DNA of 6,533 bases. Origin: Thermodesulfobacteriales bacterium. GTDB lineage: Bacteria; Desulfobacterota_D; UBA1144; Nemesobacterales; UBA2774. Both the position numbers and the translations under genes were made by a program. Below are positions 6,324-6,533 of the stretch, piece by piece; positions within the stretch are counted from its first letter, which is position 1; each line of letters starts with the position of its first letter. Below the pieces are notes generated by a model, which saw nothing but the letters and a program-made list of their open reading frames with translations, did no database searches and was not told the DNA's origin. Location: assembly GCA_004525335.1 (NCBI GenBank), contig SPCL01000115.1:1-6533 (forward strand). Reading direction: 5' to 3'.

Positions 6324-6341
6324 CAACTTTCCTGCAAGTTG
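6324..6341 (-). terminator. Hairpin between leuA and tRNA-Ala
   Basis: A perfect 6-bp stem CAACTT/AAGTTG with a 6-nt loop, extendable by three pairs past a one-base bulge, lies about 45 nt after the leuA stop. It has no T-run, so it may be a weak terminator, a processing or stability element, or chance. Confidence 0.3.
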
Positions 6342-6387
6342 ATCAGCTTAGTAACAAAGATTTTAAAATTGATTAATCCCGAATCTT

Positions 6388-6533
6388 CTAGAGACCTTTC
6401 ATAGTGGCTCTTTTCGGGTGTTCTTTGCGCCAGCGGAGTTTGTTCAAAGCGTTAACATAGGCTTTTACGCTTGCGACTACTATATCTGTGTTGGAGCCCT
6501 GGCCCTGGGTTATCGCTCCGTCGTCCTCAACCC
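6388..6533 (-). CDS. leuA: 2-isopropylmalate synthase, C-terminal end (partial)
   Basis: The last 47 codons and the TAG stop of a gene that continues beyond the right edge. LeuA condenses acetyl-CoA with 2-oxoisovalerate in the first committed step of leucine synthesis. The visible part is the end of the C-terminal regulatory domain, which binds leucine for feedback inhibition. It is recognised by GQGSNTDIVVAS followed by KAYVNALNKL, a hallmark of the LeuA C-terminus. A basic tail of about 15 residues (RWRKEHPKRATMKGL) follows the usual end. Related enzymes such as citramalate synthase share this domain, but the NALNKL ending favours LeuA. The catalytic barrel is outside the window. Confidence 0.85.
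   Translation of the reverse strand, partial: VEDDGAITQGQGSNTDIVVASVKAYVNALNKLRWRKEHPKRATMKGL

Overview
The window is AT-rich bacterial DNA in which every gene I can support lies on the minus strand, so the genes are transcribed from the right end towards the left. In transcription order they are: the last 47 codons of leuA (2-isopropylmalate synthase), a tRNA-Ala with anticodon CGC and an encoded CCA, pyruvate kinase (pyk), a membrane fatty-acid desaturase of the linoleoyl-CoA desaturase type, an arylsulfate sulfotransferase (ASST) family protein, and an exported or membrane-anchored alpha/beta hydrolase resembling esterase 713. A lipobox ahead of the ASST and the exported hydrolase point to a Gram-negative organism. 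The desaturase looks most like Bacteroidota acyl-CoA desaturases. The promoters I can find look like ordinary sigma-70 sites (TATAAT or TATAAA, two with an extended TGn), not the Bacteroidota TAnnTTTG type, so I do not assign a phylum.

Layout: 6388-6533 is the leuA 3' end. 6211-6287 is tRNA-Ala(CGC), with a -10-like box in front and a T-tract just after it. 4721-6127 is pyk. 4351-4720 is a gene-free gap holding a good extended -10 promoter, which would give the desaturase a leader of about 260 nt. 3229-4350 is the desaturase. 2994-3228 is a gap with a second extended -10 promoter, for the ASST gene. 1445-2887 is the intact ASST reading frame, and a lipoprotein signal lies just upstream of it but is cut off from its likely ATG by a frame break. 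1321-1444 holds a promoter for the hydrolase. 232-1320 is the hydrolase. 1-231 has no gene, but contains a 14-bp palindrome and an orphan set of start signals.

leuA, the tRNA and pyk are housekeeping. The other three genes act at membranes or in the envelope: acyl-chain desaturation, sulfate transfer between phenolic compounds, and ester hydrolysis. Separate candidate promoters and gaps of 120-370 nt argue against one operon, so a shared pathway is only a loose inference. The sequence shows no mobile element, CRISPR array, phage gene or recognised defence system. The observations most worth checking are the broken 5' end of the ASST gene, the apparent loss of the expected acid residue in the esterase-713-like hydrolase, and the long leader of the desaturase gene.
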